NCBI RefSeq assembly: GCF_000719335.1
Contig: NZ_JOGB01000019.1
Coordinates: forward strand, 1 to 64,000
Direction: 5' to 3'
DNA: 64,000 nt
Source: Streptomyces sp. NRRL S-87
GTDB taxonomy: Bacteria; Actinomycetota; Actinomycetes; Streptomycetales; Streptomycetaceae
Position numbers and translations under genes: made by a program. Below, piece after piece: positions 18,048 through 26,497 of the stretch (within the stretch, counting starts at the first letter, position 1; each line of letters begins with the position of its first letter). A model generated the notes under the pieces. It worked only from the letters and a program-made list of their open reading frames with translations, was not told the DNA's origin and did not search any database.

Positions 18048-18093
18048 GCGAACAAGGCGGAGTGTTTCACGTGAAACACTCCGCCTTGTTCGC
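18048..18093. promoter_or_regulatory. parS (ParB-binding site) at the centre of a 46-bp perfect palindrome
   Basis: TGTTTCACGTGAAACA at 18063-18078 is the Streptomyces parS consensus, used by ParB to organise the origin region. Here the symmetry goes on without a mismatch to 23 bases on each side (18048-18093), far beyond the 16-bp site. It lies between pyrE and fba. Streptomyces parS sites cluster around oriC, which suggests this window is within a few hundred kilobases of the origin. Confidence 0.95.
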
Positions 18094-18217
18094 GTGTGGG
18101 CCGGAAGGGCCGGGTGGACGGCATCGGAGAGTCTGGAAAGATAAGGCGCGACGACGACGTCACTCCCCCAGGTCAGGGTCAAGAAGCTCACCACCGCACA
18201 TCCCAAGGAGCGGACAG

Positions 18218-19240
18218 ATGCCCATCGCAACCCCTGAGGTCTACAACGAGATGCTCGACCGGGCGAAGGCAGGCAAGTTCGCCTACCCGGCCATCAACGT
18301 GACCTCGTCGCAGACCCTGCACGCGGCCCTGCGCGGCTTCGCGGAGGCCGAGAGCGACGGCATCGTCCAGATCTCCACCGGCGGTGCCGAGTTCCTGGGC
18401 GGTCAGCACAGCAAGGACATGGTCACCGGCGCGGTCGCCCTGGCCGAGTTCGCGCACATCGTCGCCGCGAAGTACGACGTCAACATCGCGCTGCACACCG
18501 ACCACTGCCCGAAGGACAAGCTGGACGGCTACGTCCGCCCGCTGCTCGCCGTCTCCGAGGAGCGCGTGAAGGCCGGCCGCAACCCGCTCTTCCAGTCGCA
18601 CATGTGGGACGGTTCGGCCGAGACCCTGGCCGACAACCTGGCCATCGCCCAGGAGCTGCTGCCCCGCGCCGCCGCCGCCAAGATCATCCTCGAGGTCGAG
18701 ATCACCCCGACCGGTGGCGAGGAGGACGGCGTCACCCACGAGATCAACGACGAGCTGTACACCACCGTCGAGGACGCGATCCGCACCGCCGAGGCCCTGG
18801 GCCTGGGCGAGAAGGGCCGCTACCTGCTCGCCGCCTCCTTCGGCAACGTGCACGGCGTCTACAAGCCGGGCAACGTCGTCCTGCGTCCCGAGCTGCTCAA
18901 GGAGCTGCAGCAGGGCGTCGGCGAGAAGTACGGCAAGAGCAGCCCGTTCGACTTCGTCTTCCACGGCGGCTCCGGCTCCACCGAGCAGGAGATCGCCACC
19001 GCGCTGGAGAACGGCGTCGTGAAGATGAACCTCGACACCGACACCCAGTACGCCTTCACCCGCCCCGTCGCGGACCACATGCTGAAGAACTACGACGGCG
19101 TGCTGAAGGTCGACGGCGAGGTCGGCATCAAGTCCACCTACGACCCGCGCACCTGGGGCAAGCTGGCCGAGGCGAGCATGGCCAAGCGCGTCCTGGAGGC
19201 CTGCGCCAACCTGCGCTCCACCGGCACCCGCCTGAAGTAG
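18218..19240 (+). CDS. fba: Class II fructose-bisphosphate aldolase
   Basis: This zinc-dependent aldolase splits fructose 1,6-bisphosphate to DHAP and GAP. In 340 residues, LHTDHCPKDK at 92-101 gives the catalytic Asp95 and zinc ligand His96; EVEITPTGGEEDG holds a further active-site Glu; FGNVHGVY and VFHGGSGST give the remaining zinc and phosphate contacts. The ATG at 18218 follows CAAGGAGCGGACAG, an excellent ribosome binding site. The reading frame is open through parS to 18062, but that extension (MFHVKH...) is an artefact of the parS sequence. A strong terminator follows at 19309. Confidence 0.97.
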   Translation: MPIATPEVYNEMLDRAKAGKFAYPAINVTSSQTLHAALRGFAEAESDGIVQISTGGAEFLGGQHSKDMVTGAVALAEFAHIVAAKYDVNIALHTDHCPKDKLDGYVRPLLAVSEERVKAGRNPLFQSHMWDGSAETLADNLAIAQELLPRAAAAKIILEVEITPTGGEEDGVTHEINDELYTTVEDAIRTAEALGLGEKGRYLLAASFGNVHGVYKPGNVVLRPELLKELQQGVGEKYGKSSPFDFVFHGGSGSTEQEIATALENGVVKMNLDTDTQYAFTRPVADHMLKNYDGVLKVDGEVGIKSTYDPRTWGKLAEASMAKRVLEACANLRSTGTRLK

Positions 19241-19308
19241 TCACCGCGGGAGCGGGCGCTCCCGAAGTGAGCACCGCGCTCCGGCCCGTCCGCGGGCCGG
19301 AGCGTCCC

Positions 19309-19354
19309 GGAGGGCCCCTCCGCCGCGCCCCGCGCGGCACCGGAGGGGCCCTCC
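19309..19354 (+). terminator. Terminator of fba
   Basis: GGAGGGCCCCTCCG at 19309-19322 and the exact complement at 19341-19354 flank an 18-base GC-rich loop. It is 68 bases after the fba stop and 27 before the DUF3151 start. Confidence 0.8.
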
Positions 19355-19380
19355 GTCACACGGGGCGGCACACTGGGGGC

Positions 19381-19794
19381 ATGGCTACTCACCAGAACCT
19401 CCTCGGGGGCCCGGCCCCGACGCACCTGCCCGACGACCCGGAGCCCCGCGAGCTGCTCGCGTCCGGCGCCGCGCCCGCCGAGGTGGCCGCCAAGTACCCC
19501 GCCTCCTCCCTGGCGTGGGCCCGCCTCGCCGACGACGCCTTCGAGGCCGGCAGGGCCGTCGAGTCGTACGCGTACGCCCGCACCGGCTACCACCGCGGCC
19601 TCGACTCCCTGCGCCGGGCCGGCTGGAAGGGCCACGGCCCGATCCCGTGGGAGCACGAGCCCAACCGCGGCTTCCTGCGCGCCCTGCACGCCCTCGCCCG
19701 CGCCGCCCAGGCGATCGGCGAGCAGGAGGAGTACGAGCGCTGCTCGACCTTCCTGCGCGACTCCTCGGAGACCGCCGCCGAGACGCTCGGCTAG
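19381..19794 (+). CDS. DUF3151 family protein
   Basis: This 137-residue actinobacterial protein of unknown function is usually found near fba. It is mostly helical and TPR-like in composition: ASSLAWARLADDAFEAG, then YAYARTGYHRGLDSLRR, a conserved WKGHGPIPWEHEPNRGFLRA and a final helix ending ETAAETLG. It carries no catalytic signature or signal peptide. It has its own spacer from fba with a terminator between, so it may be transcribed separately. A second perfect hairpin follows. Confidence 0.8.
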   Translation: MATHQNLLGGPAPTHLPDDPEPRELLASGAAPAEVAAKYPASSLAWARLADDAFEAGRAVESYAYARTGYHRGLDSLRRAGWKGHGPIPWEHEPNRGFLRALHALARAAQAIGEQEEYERCSTFLRDSSETAAETLG

Positions 19795-19813
19795 ATCCTC
19801 CCGCAACGTGCCC

Positions 19814-19845
19814 ACGGCCCGGTCCCCGCTCGGGGACCGGGCCGT
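19814..19845 (+). terminator. Terminator of the DUF3151 gene
   Basis: ACGGCCCGGTCCCC at 19814-19827 and GGGGACCGGGCCGT at 19832-19845 form a perfect 14-bp stem with a 4-base loop, 20 bases past the stop. Confidence 0.88.
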
Positions 19846-20030
19846 CGGCGTACCCCGGGAACCCCGGAGCGGGCGGCCGACCGTACGCCCGGGTAACGGG
19901 AATCGTGGCCCAGATCACCCCGGGACTCCGGCCGGAACCGGGCATATGATGCCCGCAGGGGACCGGGGCTCCACGACCTCACACGGAAGGAGCGGACCGC
20001 TACCCGGAAGTCTGTGTCGAGGAGACAGAA

Positions 20031-20876
20031 ATGTCGCACGCCCTTGATGCCTCCGGAGCCGGTTCGGACACCCCGAACCTCGACTTCGCCGGCACCACCC
20101 CCTACGAGGACTACGTCCAGGCGGACGTCCTCACCCACCTCCAGCACCCCCTCTCGGACGACCCGGGAGAGATGGTCTTCCTGGTCACCACCCAGGTCAT
20201 GGAGCTGTGGTTCACGGTCATCGTCCACGAGTGGGAGACCGCCGCCCGCGCCCTGCGCGAGGACGACCTGACCGTCGCCTTCGACGCCCTCGCCCGGTCC
20301 TGCCGCGAGCTGGAGGCCCTGAACGCCTCCTGGCGTCCCCTGATCAACCTCACCCCCGCGCAGTTCAACGCCTACCGCAGCGCGCTCGGCGAGGGCTCCG
20401 GCTTCCAGTCCGCGATGTACCGCCGGCTGGAGTTCCTGCTCGGTGAGAAGTCCGCGTCCATGCTGGTCCCGCACCGCGGCGCGCCGCGCGTGCACGCCGA
20501 GCTGGAGAAGGCCCTGCACGAGCCGAGCCTGTACGACGAGGTGCTGCGGCTGCTGGCCCGCCGCGGCCTGCCCGTGCCGGCCGCGGTCCTGGACCGCGAC
20601 CTGTCGCAGCGGTACGAGTCCTCGCCCGAGATCGAGGCCGTCTGGGCCGCCATCTACGGCGGCGACGACCAGCACGGCGAACTCGTCCGGCTGGGCGAGG
20701 CGCTGACCGACGTGGGCGAGCTGGTGTGGCGCTGGCGCAACGACCACCTGATGGCCACCCGCCGCGCGATGGGCGCCAAGACCGGCACCGGTGGTTCGGC
20801 GGGCGTGGCGTGGCTGGAGAAGCGCGCCGGCAAGAACGTCTTCCCCGAGCTCTGGACGGCCCGCAGCCATGTCTGA
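20031..20876 (+). CDS. kynA: Tryptophan 2,3-dioxygenase
   Basis: This 281-residue heme enzyme opens the indole ring of L-Trp to N-formylkynurenine. It matches TDO along its length: EMVFLVTTQVMELWF (48-61), FNAYRSALGEGSGFQSAMY near 112, the proximal heme ligand His239 in RNDHLMATRR, and KTGTGGSAGVAWLEK to FPELW at the end. One key position differs: the distal active-site His of Xanthomonas TDO (QHQ, His55) is Thr54 here (TTQ). The start follows GAGGAGACAGAA. It overlaps the kynureninase gene by 8 bases, and a formamidase gene follows, so the operon runs from Trp to anthranilate. Confidence 0.92.
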   Translation: MSHALDASGAGSDTPNLDFAGTTPYEDYVQADVLTHLQHPLSDDPGEMVFLVTTQVMELWFTVIVHEWETAARALREDDLTVAFDALARSCRELEALNASWRPLINLTPAQFNAYRSALGEGSGFQSAMYRRLEFLLGEKSASMLVPHRGAPRVHAELEKALHEPSLYDEVLRLLARRGLPVPAAVLDRDLSQRYESSPEIEAVWAAIYGGDDQHGELVRLGEALTDVGELVWRWRNDHLMATRRAMGAKTGTGGSAGVAWLEKRAGKNVFPELWTARSHV

Positions 20877-22095
20877 GCGCACCCCGAACGGGCTCTCGAT
20901 ACGCGCGGCCGAGCTCGACGCCGCCGACGACCTCCGCAAGCTGCGGGAGCGCTTCCTGCTCCCCGAGGGCGTGGTCTACCTCGACGGCAACTCGCTCGGC
21001 GCGCTCTCCGCGGGCGTGCCCGACCGGGTCGCCGACGTGGTCGGCCGCGAGTGGGGCGAGCTGCTCATCCGCTCCTGGGACGAGAGCGGTTGGTGGACCG
21101 CGCCGCAGCGGATCGGCGACCGGATCGCCCCGCTGGTCGGTGCCGCGCCGGGCCGGATCGTGGTGGGCGACTCCACCAGCGTGAACCTCTTCAAGGCGCT
21201 GGTCGGCGCGGCCCGGCTGGTGGCGGCCCGGGGCGACGCGGGGCGCGACGAACTCCTCGTCGACGCCACCACGTTCCCCACCGACGGCTACATCGCCGCC
21301 TCCGCCGCCCGCATGACGGGCCTGAAGGTGGTCCCCGTCGAGCCGGCCGCCCTCCCCGCGGCCCTCGGCCCCCGCACCGCCGTGGTCCTGATGAACCACG
21401 TCGACTACCGCTCGGGCCGGCTGCACGACCTGCCGGGCCTGACCGCCGCCGCGCACGCGGCCGGCGCCCTGACCGTCTGGGACCTGTGCCACAGCGCGGG
21501 CGCCCTCCCGGTCGGGCTGGACGCGCACCGGGTGGACCTCGCGGTCGGCTGCACGTACAAGTACCTCAACGGCGGCCCCGGTTCGCCCGCGTACCTGTAC
21601 ATCGCCGAACGCCACCAGGCGGCCTTCGACTCCCCGCTGCCCGGCTGGAACTCGCACGCCGAGCCGTTCGCGATGGCGCCCGGGTACGTGCCCGCCGACG
21701 GTGCGCTGCGCGGCCGGGTCGGGACGCCGGACATCCTGTCCATGCTGGCCCTCGAGGCCGCGCTGGACGTGTGGGACGGGGTCCCGGTCGAGGCCGTGCG
21801 CGCCAAGTCGCTGGCCCTGACGGACTTCTTCCTGGAGTGCGTCGAGGTGTACGTGCCGGCCGGCCGGGTCGAGTCCGTGACGCCGGTGGCGCACGCGGAG
21901 CGCGGCAGCCAGGTGGCGCTGCGCGCCGAGGGCGCGGCGGAGCTGATGAAGGAGCTCATCGCGCGGGGTGTGATCGGCGACTTCCGCCACCCCGACGTGC
22001 TGCGGTTCGGGTTCACGCCGCTGTACGTGGGCTTCGCCGACGTGGAGCGCGCCGCGCGCACGCTCGGTGACATTTCGGGTCACGTTTCCGGGTGA
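20869..22095 (+). CDS. kynU: Kynureninase
   Basis: This PLP enzyme splits kynurenine to anthranilate and alanine. In 408 residues, the start region has VVYLDGNSLGALSAG. SVNLFKALVG, NHVDYRSGRLHDLP, and WDLCHSAGALPVGLDAHRVD precede the PLP lysine Lys231 in GCTYKYLNGGPGSPAY, and RVGTPDILSMLALE follows. These are family hallmarks. The ATG overlaps the end of kynA by 8 bases, which fixes the start and couples the two. Released anthranilate can re-enter Trp synthesis or feed secondary metabolism; which applies is not visible here. Confidence 0.95.
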   Translation: MSERTPNGLSIRAAELDAADDLRKLRERFLLPEGVVYLDGNSLGALSAGVPDRVADVVGREWGELLIRSWDESGWWTAPQRIGDRIAPLVGAAPGRIVVGDSTSVNLFKALVGAARLVAARGDAGRDELLVDATTFPTDGYIAASAARMTGLKVVPVEPAALPAALGPRTAVVLMNHVDYRSGRLHDLPGLTAAAHAAGALTVWDLCHSAGALPVGLDAHRVDLAVGCTYKYLNGGPGSPAYLYIAERHQAAFDSPLPGWNSHAEPFAMAPGYVPADGALRGRVGTPDILSMLALEAALDVWDGVPVEAVRAKSLALTDFFLECVEVYVPAGRVESVTPVAHAERGSQVALRAEGAAELMKELIARGVIGDFRHPDVLRFGFTPLYVGFADVERAARTLGDISGHVSG

Positions 22096-22337
22096 TCGTT
22101 CCGGCCCGGGCCGCGGTGGCTGAAGTTTCGTTTCAGCGCGCGCTGCGTCCCGGGCCGAAACGACTCGGCAGCCGCCGCGGCCCCGCCGCGGGCCTCGAAC
22201 GGAGCGAACGGATCCGGTCGGGCCTGATAGCGTCCCGCTGCCCGGTCGGACGTACGGACTGACGTACGGACGGACGACGGGCCGCCCGGATGCCACCGGG
22301 CCGGCAACGGCCCCCCGCCCCCGAGAGGTTGAACCGC

Positions 22338-23219
22338 ATGACGGACCCCGCAGTCGAACGGGACGCCGCCGAGGCGGCGTCGGCCTTCGCGCATCCGCCG
22401 GTGGCCCCGGACGCCACCGCCGCCTACGGCCCGCACCCCGACCAGGTCGTGGACTTCTACGCGCCCCGTCAGTCCGCACCCGGCCAGGACCGGGTGCCGC
22501 TGGTCGTGGTCCTGCACGGCGGCGCCTGGCGCGCCCCCTACGACCGGCAGCACGTCACCCCGCTCGCCGACCTGCTCGCCCGGCGCGGCTTCGCCGTGGC
22601 CAACGTCGAGTACCGGCGCGGCAGTCCCGTACCCCACCAGGGCGCCGACGGCCCGGTGGCCGGGCGCTGGCCGGAGACCTTCGACGACGTGGCGGCCGCC
22701 ATGGACGCGCTGCCGCGGCTGGCCGCGGACGCCCTGCCCCTGGCCGACCTGCGGCGCACAGTGGTGACCGGACACTCCGCGGGCGGTCAGCTGGCCCTCT
22801 GGGCGGCGGCCCGGCACGTCCTGCCGCCGGACGCCCCGTGGCGGACGGCCGAGCCACCCGCCCTGCGCGGTGTGGTGGCCCTGGCCCCGATCGCCGACTT
22901 CACGGTCGCGGAGGAGCTCGGCGTCTGCGGCGGGGCCTCCGCCCAGCTGCTGGGCGGGCCCGAGCGGTTCGCGGAGCGGCTCGGCTACGCCGACCCGGCC
23001 GCGCTGCTGCCCACCGGGATCGCCACCGCCGTCGTGCACGGCCGCGAGGACATCGTCGTACCGCACCGGGTGGCCGAGTCGTACGTCGAGGCGGCCGCGA
23101 AGGCCGGCGAGACGGTGGGCCTGACCCTGCTCGACGGCGTCGGCCACTTCCCCCTCATCGACCCGGCCGCCGACGCGGCCGCGGTGGTCTGCGAGGAGAT
23201 CGCACAGCTGGCCTGGTGA
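22338..23219 (+). CDS. Alpha/beta hydrolase, probable kynurenine formamidase
   Basis: This 293-residue hydrolase has the HGGxW oxyanion motif of bacterial and eukaryotic kynurenine formamidases: His60-Gly-Gly-Ala-Trp64 in VVVLHGGAWRAP. The nucleophile is Ser147 in GHSAGGQLALW, and the general base is His270 in GVGHFPLIDP. It would remove the formyl group between KynA and KynU. It lies 242 bases after kynU on the same strand, and the context strongly favours this role over a general esterase. The ATG follows CGAGAGGTTGAACCGC. It differs from cyclase-type KynB formamidases, so the symbol is left empty. Confidence 0.82.
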   Translation: MTDPAVERDAAEAASAFAHPPVAPDATAAYGPHPDQVVDFYAPRQSAPGQDRVPLVVVLHGGAWRAPYDRQHVTPLADLLARRGFAVANVEYRRGSPVPHQGADGPVAGRWPETFDDVAAAMDALPRLAADALPLADLRRTVVTGHSAGGQLALWAAARHVLPPDAPWRTAEPPALRGVVALAPIADFTVAEELGVCGGASAQLLGGPERFAERLGYADPAALLPTGIATAVVHGREDIVVPHRVAESYVEAAAKAGETVGLTLLDGVGHFPLIDPAADAAAVVCEEIAQLAW

Positions 23220-23597
23220 GGCGCTTGCCGTCACCAGATCGGGTGTGCTCCGCCGGGAAGACCTTCCTGCCCACCGAGGCACCTGCCAAGCTCGCGCATA
23301 TGCGGATGGCAACACGGATGAGGCGCTCGCGCCGCCTGTTGCGGGCGCATGCTGGTCAGCGCGGGGAAGGGGCACCATCATGACGTTGATGGACGAGCGC
23401 ACCTCGACACCTCCGGCTTCGCCGCCCCCGCCGGGTAGCCCGCCGGGCCGGGTGCGGGGTTCCGCGCCGTCGCGGGTTCGGGCGGCGTTCAGTCCGGTGG
23501 TCCTGGCAGCGTGAAGTGCTGCACGCCGGAGCTGCGGGACGGTTGAGCCCGGTATGAGCCCGGTACAGGGGGACCGCTGAGCCCGGTACGGCGGACG
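23220..23597. other. Spacer between the kynurenine operon and purA
   Basis: This stretch holds only tiny candidate ORFs. One encodes a 27-residue Arg-rich peptide ending at 23383 (MRMATRMRRSRRLLRAHAG...), whose stop overlaps in ATGA form the start of the 44-residue ORF at 23380. No terminator for the formamidase gene is obvious. The purA terminator begins at 23598. Confidence 0.4.
23380..23514 (+). CDS. Possible small Pro-rich ORF
   Basis: This would be a 44-residue product starting MTLMDERTSTPPASPPPPG. A purine-rich GGGGAAGGGG lies 8 bases before the ATG, a plausible ribosome binding site. The rest is Pro/Arg/Ser with no fold signal. It may be a chance frame in GC-rich DNA. I list it because its ATG overlaps the stop of a preceding 27-residue Arg-rich frame, an arrangement typical of coupled genes. 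Confidence 0.25.
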   Translation: MTLMDERTSTPPASPPPPGSPPGRVRGSAPSRVRAAFSPVVLAA

Positions 23598-23633
23598 GGG
23601 AAGGGCCCCCACCGTGCGGTGGAGGCCCTTCCC
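23598..23633 (-). terminator. Terminator of purA
   Basis: GGGAAGGGCC at 23598-23607 pairs with GGCCCTTCCC at 23624-23633, with a nested CACCG/CGGTG stem inside. It lies 18 bases beyond the purA stop on the minus strand. Confidence 0.85.
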
Positions 23634-23650
23634 GTGACGATCCGGTCGGA

Positions 23651-24934
23651 TCAGATGAAGGAGTTGATCTCGATCGTCTCGGTGCGGCCGGGGCCGACGC
23701 CGATCGCGGAGATCGGGGCGCCCGACATCTCCTCCAGCGCCTTCACGTAGTTCTGCGCGTTCTTCGGCAGGTCCGCGAAGGTCTTGGCCTTGGTGATGTC
23801 CTCGGACCAGCCCGGCAGGGTCTCGTAGATGGGCTTCGCGTGGTGGAAGTCCGTCTGCGAGTAGGGCAGCTCCTCGACGCGCTTGCCGTCGATCTCGTAC
23901 GCGACGCAGACCGGGATCTCCTCCCAGCCGGTCAGCACGTCGAGCTTGGTGAGGAAGAAGTCCGTCAGGCCGTTGACGCGGGTCGCGTAGCGGGCGATCG
24001 GGGCGTCGAACCAGCCGCAGCGGCGGTCACGGCCGGTGGTGACACCGCGCTCGCCACCGATGCGGCGCAGCGCCTCGCCGTCCTCGTCGAACAGCTCGGT
24101 CGGGAACGGGCCGGCGCCGACGCGGGTCGTGTAGGCCTTGAGGATGCCGATGACGCGGCTGATCTTCGTCGGGCCCACGCCGGTGCCGGTGCAGGCGCCG
24201 CCGGCGGTCGGGTTCGAGGAGGTGACGAAGGGGTACGTGCCGTGGTCGACGTCGAGCAGGGTGCCCTGGCCGCCCTCGAAGAGCACGACCTTGCCGTCGT
24301 CCAGCGCGTTGTTCAGGATCAGCGTGGTGTCGGCGACGAAGGGCTTGATCTGCTCCGCGTACTGGAGCATCTCCTCCACGATCGCGCCGGGCTCGATCGC
24401 ACGGCGGTTGTAGAGCTTGGCGAGCAGCTGGTTCTTGCCCTCCAGCGCCGCCTCGACCTTCTGGGTCAGGATCGACTCGTCGTAGAGGTCCTGGACGCGG
24501 ATGCCGACGCGGTTGATCTTGTCCGCGTACGTCGGGCCGATGCCGCGGCCGGTGGTGCCGATCTTGCGCTTGCCGAGGAAGCGCTCGCCGACCTTGTCGA
24601 GGGTGACGTTGTAGGGCGTGATCAGGTGGGCGTTGCCGCTGATCAGGAGCTTGGAGGTGTCGACGCCGCGCTCGTTCAGGCCCTTGAGCTCCGAGAGCAG
24701 CACGGCGGGGTCGACGACGACGCCGTTGCCGATGACCGGGGTGCACTCAGGGGTGAGGATGCCGGAGGGGAGGAGGTGGAGGGCGTACTTCTGGTCGCCT
24801 ACGACGACCGTGTGGCCGGCGTTGTTGCCGCCCTGGTAGCGGACGACGTAGTCGACGGAGCCACCGAGGAGGTCGGTGGCCTTTCCCTTGCCCTCGTCAC
24901 CCCACTGGGCTCCGAGCAGCACAAGAGCGGGCAC
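23651..24934 (-). CDS. purA: Adenylosuccinate synthetase
   Basis: PurA makes adenylosuccinate from IMP, aspartate and GTP, the first step from IMP to AMP. The 427-residue protein has the P-loop-like GDEGKGK at 12-18 with catalytic Asp13, [10 protein letters not shown] with catalytic His41, and [14 protein letters not shown]. Near the C-terminus it has [14 protein letters not shown]. The start is GTG with GGAAGAGG upstream. It stands alone, divergent from a diacylglycerol-kinase-like gene. A near-perfect hairpin lies in the leader region about 100 bases before the start (25036-25063). Confidence 0.97.
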   Translation of the reverse strand: MPALVLLGAQWGDEGKGKATDLLGGSVDYVVRYQGGNNAGHTVVVGDQKYALHLLPSGILTPECTPVIGNGVVVDPAVLLSELKGLNERGVDTSKLLISGNAHLITPYNVTLDKVGERFLGKRKIGTTGRGIGPTYADKINRVGIRVQDLYDESILTQKVEAALEGKNQLLAKLYNRRAIEPGAIVEEMLQYAEQIKPFVADTTLILNNALDDGKVVLFEGGQGTLLDVDHGTYPFVTSSNPTAGGACTGTGVGPTKISRVIGILKAYTTRVGAGPFPTELFDEDGEALRRIGGERGVTTGRDRRCGWFDAPIARYATRVNGLTDFFLTKLDVLTGWEEIPVCVAYEIDGKRVEELPYSQTDFHHAKPIYETLPGWSEDITKAKTFADLPKNAQNYVKALEEMSGAPISAIGVGPGRTETIEINSFI

Positions 24935-25035
24935 AGGCGTACACCTCTTCCGGATGGGGCATGTCCAAGGTCAGGGGGCGTACGACGATGTACACCGCGG
25001 GCTGGGCCGTCGGACCGGTACCCCGGAATAGACGA

Positions 25036-25063
25036 AGCCCCTGGCGCAATAGCGCAAGGGGCT
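25036..25063. promoter_or_regulatory. Hairpin in the purA / DAG-kinase divergent leader
   Basis: AGCCCCTGGCGC at 25036-25047 and GCGCAAGGGGCT at 25052-25063 pair with one mismatch around AATA. The position, between divergent genes instead of after a gene, suggests a leader structure or operator, not an ordinary terminator. Its role is unknown. Confidence 0.5.
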
Positions 25064-25097
25064 CTTGCACAAAGATGCTACCCGAGGAAGGACCGAG

Positions 25098-25952
25098 GTG
25101 TCGGCTCCAGAGCCCACCATGAGCCACGCGGGCGCGGCGGAGGCCGGCCTGCTCGTGCTCGTCGACCCGGTCGCCCGCCGATTCGACGGCGAGTCCGTGC
25201 GGATCGCGAAGGACGTGCTGAGCGCGGGTGCGGAGGCGAAGATCTGCCTCCCCGAGGGGCCCGAGGAGTTCGCGCGGGCGCTGGCCCGCCGGGGCCATCG
25301 GCGGCCGGTGGTCGTGGGGGACGACCGGGCGCTCGCGCGGGCGGTGGCCCTGCTGCACCGGGACCGGGAGCTGCGCGAGGAGGAGCTGTCGCTGATCCCG
25401 GTGGGTTCGCCCGGGTCGCTGGCGGTGGCCCGCTCGCTGGGGGTGCCGGCCTCGGCCGTGCAGGCCGCGCGGGCGGTGCTGGACGGGGCGGTGCGGCGGC
25501 TGGACCTGCTGGTGGACGACAGCGACGGGGTGGTCCTGCGGGGTCTGCGGATCCCGGCGGCGGCGGGGGTGCCGGTGGCGGGGACGGCGGCCTGGGCGGG
25601 CGCGCCGTCGGTGTGGAGCGCGTGCCGGTCGCTCGTGCGGACGCTGGTGCGGCCGCCGGTGGGGTCGGCGTACGCGGCGCAGCACCGGCTGCGGGTGGAG
25701 GCGGACGGGGAACTGCTCAGCGACGTGGACCGGCTGGTGCGGGACGTCTCGGTGGCCTCGCGCGAGGGGTTCGCCGAGGTGGTCGTGCGGACCTCCGGCG
25801 GCGGCCGCGATCCGGTGACGGCCCGGGCCCGGACGGTCACGGTGTCGGGGGCGGACTTCCGCTACCGGGCGGACCACCGCGTGACGGGCCCGGTGCGGCG
25901 CCGCACGTGGACGCTGCAGGCGGGGGCGTGGGGGCTGACGGTGCCGCGCTAG
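25098..25952 (+). CDS. Diacylglycerol-kinase-catalytic-domain-like protein
   Basis: This 284-residue protein has the layout of the DAGK/NAD-kinase-like N-terminal half. A beta strand LLVLVDPVARRFDGESV is followed by a central nucleotide-binding region with LSLIPVGSPGSLAVARSLGVP, which matches the GTGND-type loop (P.G.GND/SLA..LG.P) but with GSPGS in place of the usual GTGND. This weakens confidence in kinase activity. The C-terminal half is beta-rich (HRLRVEADGELL...). The GTG start has GAGGAAGG at ideal spacing. I recall a gene annotated as diacylglycerol kinase next to purA in other Streptomyces. Confidence 0.6.
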   Translation: MSAPEPTMSHAGAAEAGLLVLVDPVARRFDGESVRIAKDVLSAGAEAKICLPEGPEEFARALARRGHRRPVVVGDDRALARAVALLHRDRELREEELSLIPVGSPGSLAVARSLGVPASAVQAARAVLDGAVRRLDLLVDDSDGVVLRGLRIPAAAGVPVAGTAAWAGAPSVWSACRSLVRTLVRPPVGSAYAAQHRLRVEADGELLSDVDRLVRDVSVASREGFAEVVVRTSGGGRDPVTARARTVTVSGADFRYRADHRVTGPVRRRTWTLQAGAWGLTVPR

Positions 25953-25982
25953 CGGGTGGTCCTCCGCGGCGGCCGGGGTGGG

Positions 25983-26465
25983 TCAGGTCTTCGGGAGCCC
26001 GAGCGTTGCGCGGTGGACGCGCCAACGGTCCATCAGTCCGGTCATCTCCTGGTGCAGGAACTCGAAGAAGGCGGCGGTCTCGGCGACGCGGCCGCCGGCC
26101 GGGGTGTCCGGGCCGAGGGCGGCGGCGCCGTCGTGCATGGTGCGCAGCCAGAGGGTCAGGACCTGGTCGCGGCGGGTGAAGGTCTCGTACCAGAGCTCGT
26201 TGTGGAGCACGTACCGGTCGCGGCGGGAGCCGGGCTCGCGCTCGCGGCTGACCATGTTGACCTGGGTCAGGTACGCCACGGCGCCGGAGACCGCGGCCGG
26301 GCTGATCCGCAGCGCCGCGCTCAGCTCGGCGGAGGTCATCGCGCCGCCGTCGCTGGCCAGCAGGGCGGCGAAGACCCGGGCGGCCATCCGCTGCATGCCC
26401 GCTTCCGTCAGCTGGGCGGCGAACCGCTCCACGAAGCGCGACACCGCTTCCTCGTCCCTGGTCAT
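25983..26465 (-). CDS. GbsR/MarR-family transcriptional regulator
   Basis: This is a 160-residue winged-HTH regulator. The HTH lies around residues 43-70 (MTSAELSAALRISPAAVSGA), followed by a wing containing EREPGSRRDRYVL. The C-terminus is helical (FFEFLHQEMTGLMDRWRVHR) and probably dimerises. The length and the SAAVSG-like recognition helix are those of the GbsR-type MarR proteins that sit beside ABC exporters. It is divergent from the ABC operon at 26534. A palindrome at 26498-26513 between them is the likely operator, so it probably represses both itself and the exporter. A GTG two codons upstream is an alternative start. Confidence 0.85.
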   Translation of the reverse strand: MTRDEEAVSRFVERFAAQLTEAGMQRMAARVFAALLASDGGAMTSAELSAALRISPAAVSGAVAYLTQVNMVSREREPGSRRDRYVLHNELWYETFTRRDQVLTLWLRTMHDGAAALGPDTPAGGRVAETAAFFEFLHQEMTGLMDRWRVHRATLGLPKT

Positions 26466-26497
26466 GTCCACCCCCGAACTTTATGCGATTCCCTAAC

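Noticed and set aside
18062..18217. N-terminal extension of the fba frame beginning MFHVKH
   Set aside because: It is translation of the parS palindrome. The ribosome binding site and conserved start are at 18218.
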